DNA of 6,486 nucleotides, from positions 1 to 6,486 of the forward strand of contig CAAFXL010000271.1 of the NCBI GenBank assembly GCA_900767005.1, in the 5' to 3' direction. Origin of the DNA: an uncultured Ruminobacter sp. Its GTDB lineage: Bacteria > Pseudomonadota > Gammaproteobacteria > Enterobacterales > Succinivibrionaceae. The notes under the pieces were generated by a model. It was not told where the DNA came from. It saw only the letters and a list, made by a program, of their open reading frames with translations, and made no database searches. Below are positions 6,088 to 6,486 of this stretch, one piece after another; position 1 is the stretch's first letter, and each line of letters starts with the position of its first letter. Made by a program: the position numbers and the translations under genes.

Positions 6088-6486
6088 TTAGAAGTTATAT
6101 TGTAAGCCGATTGAGAACTTATCTTTTGAACGTTCGTTAGTTGAACCGATCTTATAGTTAAGAGCATCAACCTTATCAATATCACCTACACCGCACTGAA
6201 CTAATAAATAGGTCTTAAAGTTACTTGCAGGCTTATATTGAGCTTCAAATACTACATCGCTAACTAGCTTTGCACCATCTGCAGTTAAGTTTTCATAACC
6301 TAAGATAAACTGTAAGCTATTTTCAAATGCATAAGCTGCTACTAATTCATAGCCCTTCTTATCAGCGCCATGTTCATAATTATTGTAGTTATACATTGCA
6401 GACGCATAGAAACCATCACCAAATGTACCTAAGGTTAAAGCACCAGCTAAGGTATCCTTATCCTGCCAGTTATTCTTTTCTTCTAA
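6088..6486 (-). CDS. Outer membrane porin, C-terminal part (5' end outside the window)
   Basis: The frame is open from the window edge to a TAA at 6090-6088, giving the last 132 residues of a general-type porin. The Met codon at 6396 is internal, not a start: the 30 codons upstream remain open and encode porin sequence (ALTLGTFGDGFYASAMYNYN). This aligns with LALSYGHLGDGLYTALLYTR of the complete porin at 1690-2742, and similarity continues through GYELVAAYAFENSLQFILGYE versus GFDVVGGYGFDNGLGFMLGYG, to a terminal Phe (FSIGLQYNF) recognised by the BAM machinery. The two are clear paralogues, but loops differ: this one lacks the His-rich segments. It has one cysteine (VQCGVGD, fragment residue 98) in a predicted beta-strand region, unusual for an exported porin. 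It ends in its own terminator at 6041-6007. Its signal peptide, L3 loop and promoter are not visible. Confidence 0.92.
   Translation of the reverse strand, partial: LEEKNNWQDKDTLAGALTLGTFGDGFYASAMYNYNNYEHGADKKGYELVAAYAFENSLQFILGYENLTADGAKLVSDVVFEAQYKPASNFKTYLLVQCGVGDIDKVDALNYKIGSTNERSKDKFSIGLQYNF

Noticed and set aside
6394..6396. ATG at 6396 as the start of a small 102-residue protein
   Set aside because: The frame stays open upstream to the window edge and the upstream codons match the paralogous porin, so this Met is internal to a longer porin.
1..6486. CRISPR array, insertion sequence, prophage or toxin-antitoxin system
   Set aside because: No regularly spaced direct repeats, transposase-like frame, terminal inverted repeats or small paired genes were seen; all genes are ordinary in layout with individual terminators.

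Overview
The window reads as a chromosomal segment of an AT-rich, Gram-negative, probably host-associated gammaproteobacterium. Three things support this. The quinolinate synthase is strikingly similar to the enterobacterial NadA type. There are two trimeric-porin-type outer membrane proteins ending in phenylalanine. The intergenic DNA is very A+T-rich, with sigma70-like TATAAT boxes. A genus cannot be named from the sequence alone.

Every supported gene lies on the minus strand, so transcription runs from high to low coordinates. In that order they are: the C-terminal part of a porin cut by the window edge (6486-6088); a large polytopic membrane protein with a periplasmic sulfatase/LTA-synthase-like domain (5771-2913); a complete 350-residue porin (2742-1690); and nadA, quinolinate synthase (about 1464-391). 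A possible further gene start on the same strand lies at 44-1, but it is too short to trust.

The genes look individually transcribed. Each of the four ends in its own strong intrinsic terminator (6041-6007, 2876-2850, 1632-1601, 340-309). The three complete genes each have a candidate promoter upstream. The stretch 45-390 holds the nadA terminator plus a promoter-like site overlapped by two dyads. The stretch 5772-6087 holds the first porin's terminator and the promoter region of the sulfatase-like gene.

Functionally, three of the four genes concern the cell envelope: two paralogous porins flank a protein of the family that adds phosphoglycerol, phosphoethanolamine or sulfate-type groups to envelope glycans and lipids. 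The fourth makes quinolinate for NAD synthesis and appears unrelated. The most unusual item is the sulfatase-like protein. Its fold markers are recognisable, but the catalytic Thr/Ser/Cys, one of the Asp-His metal ligands and the substrate-pocket His all appear replaced. It also carries an extra N-terminal periplasmic domain and a 100-residue charged tail. It may be a non-catalytic member of the family. I see no CRISPR array, mobile element, tRNA, rRNA or clear multi-gene novel system.
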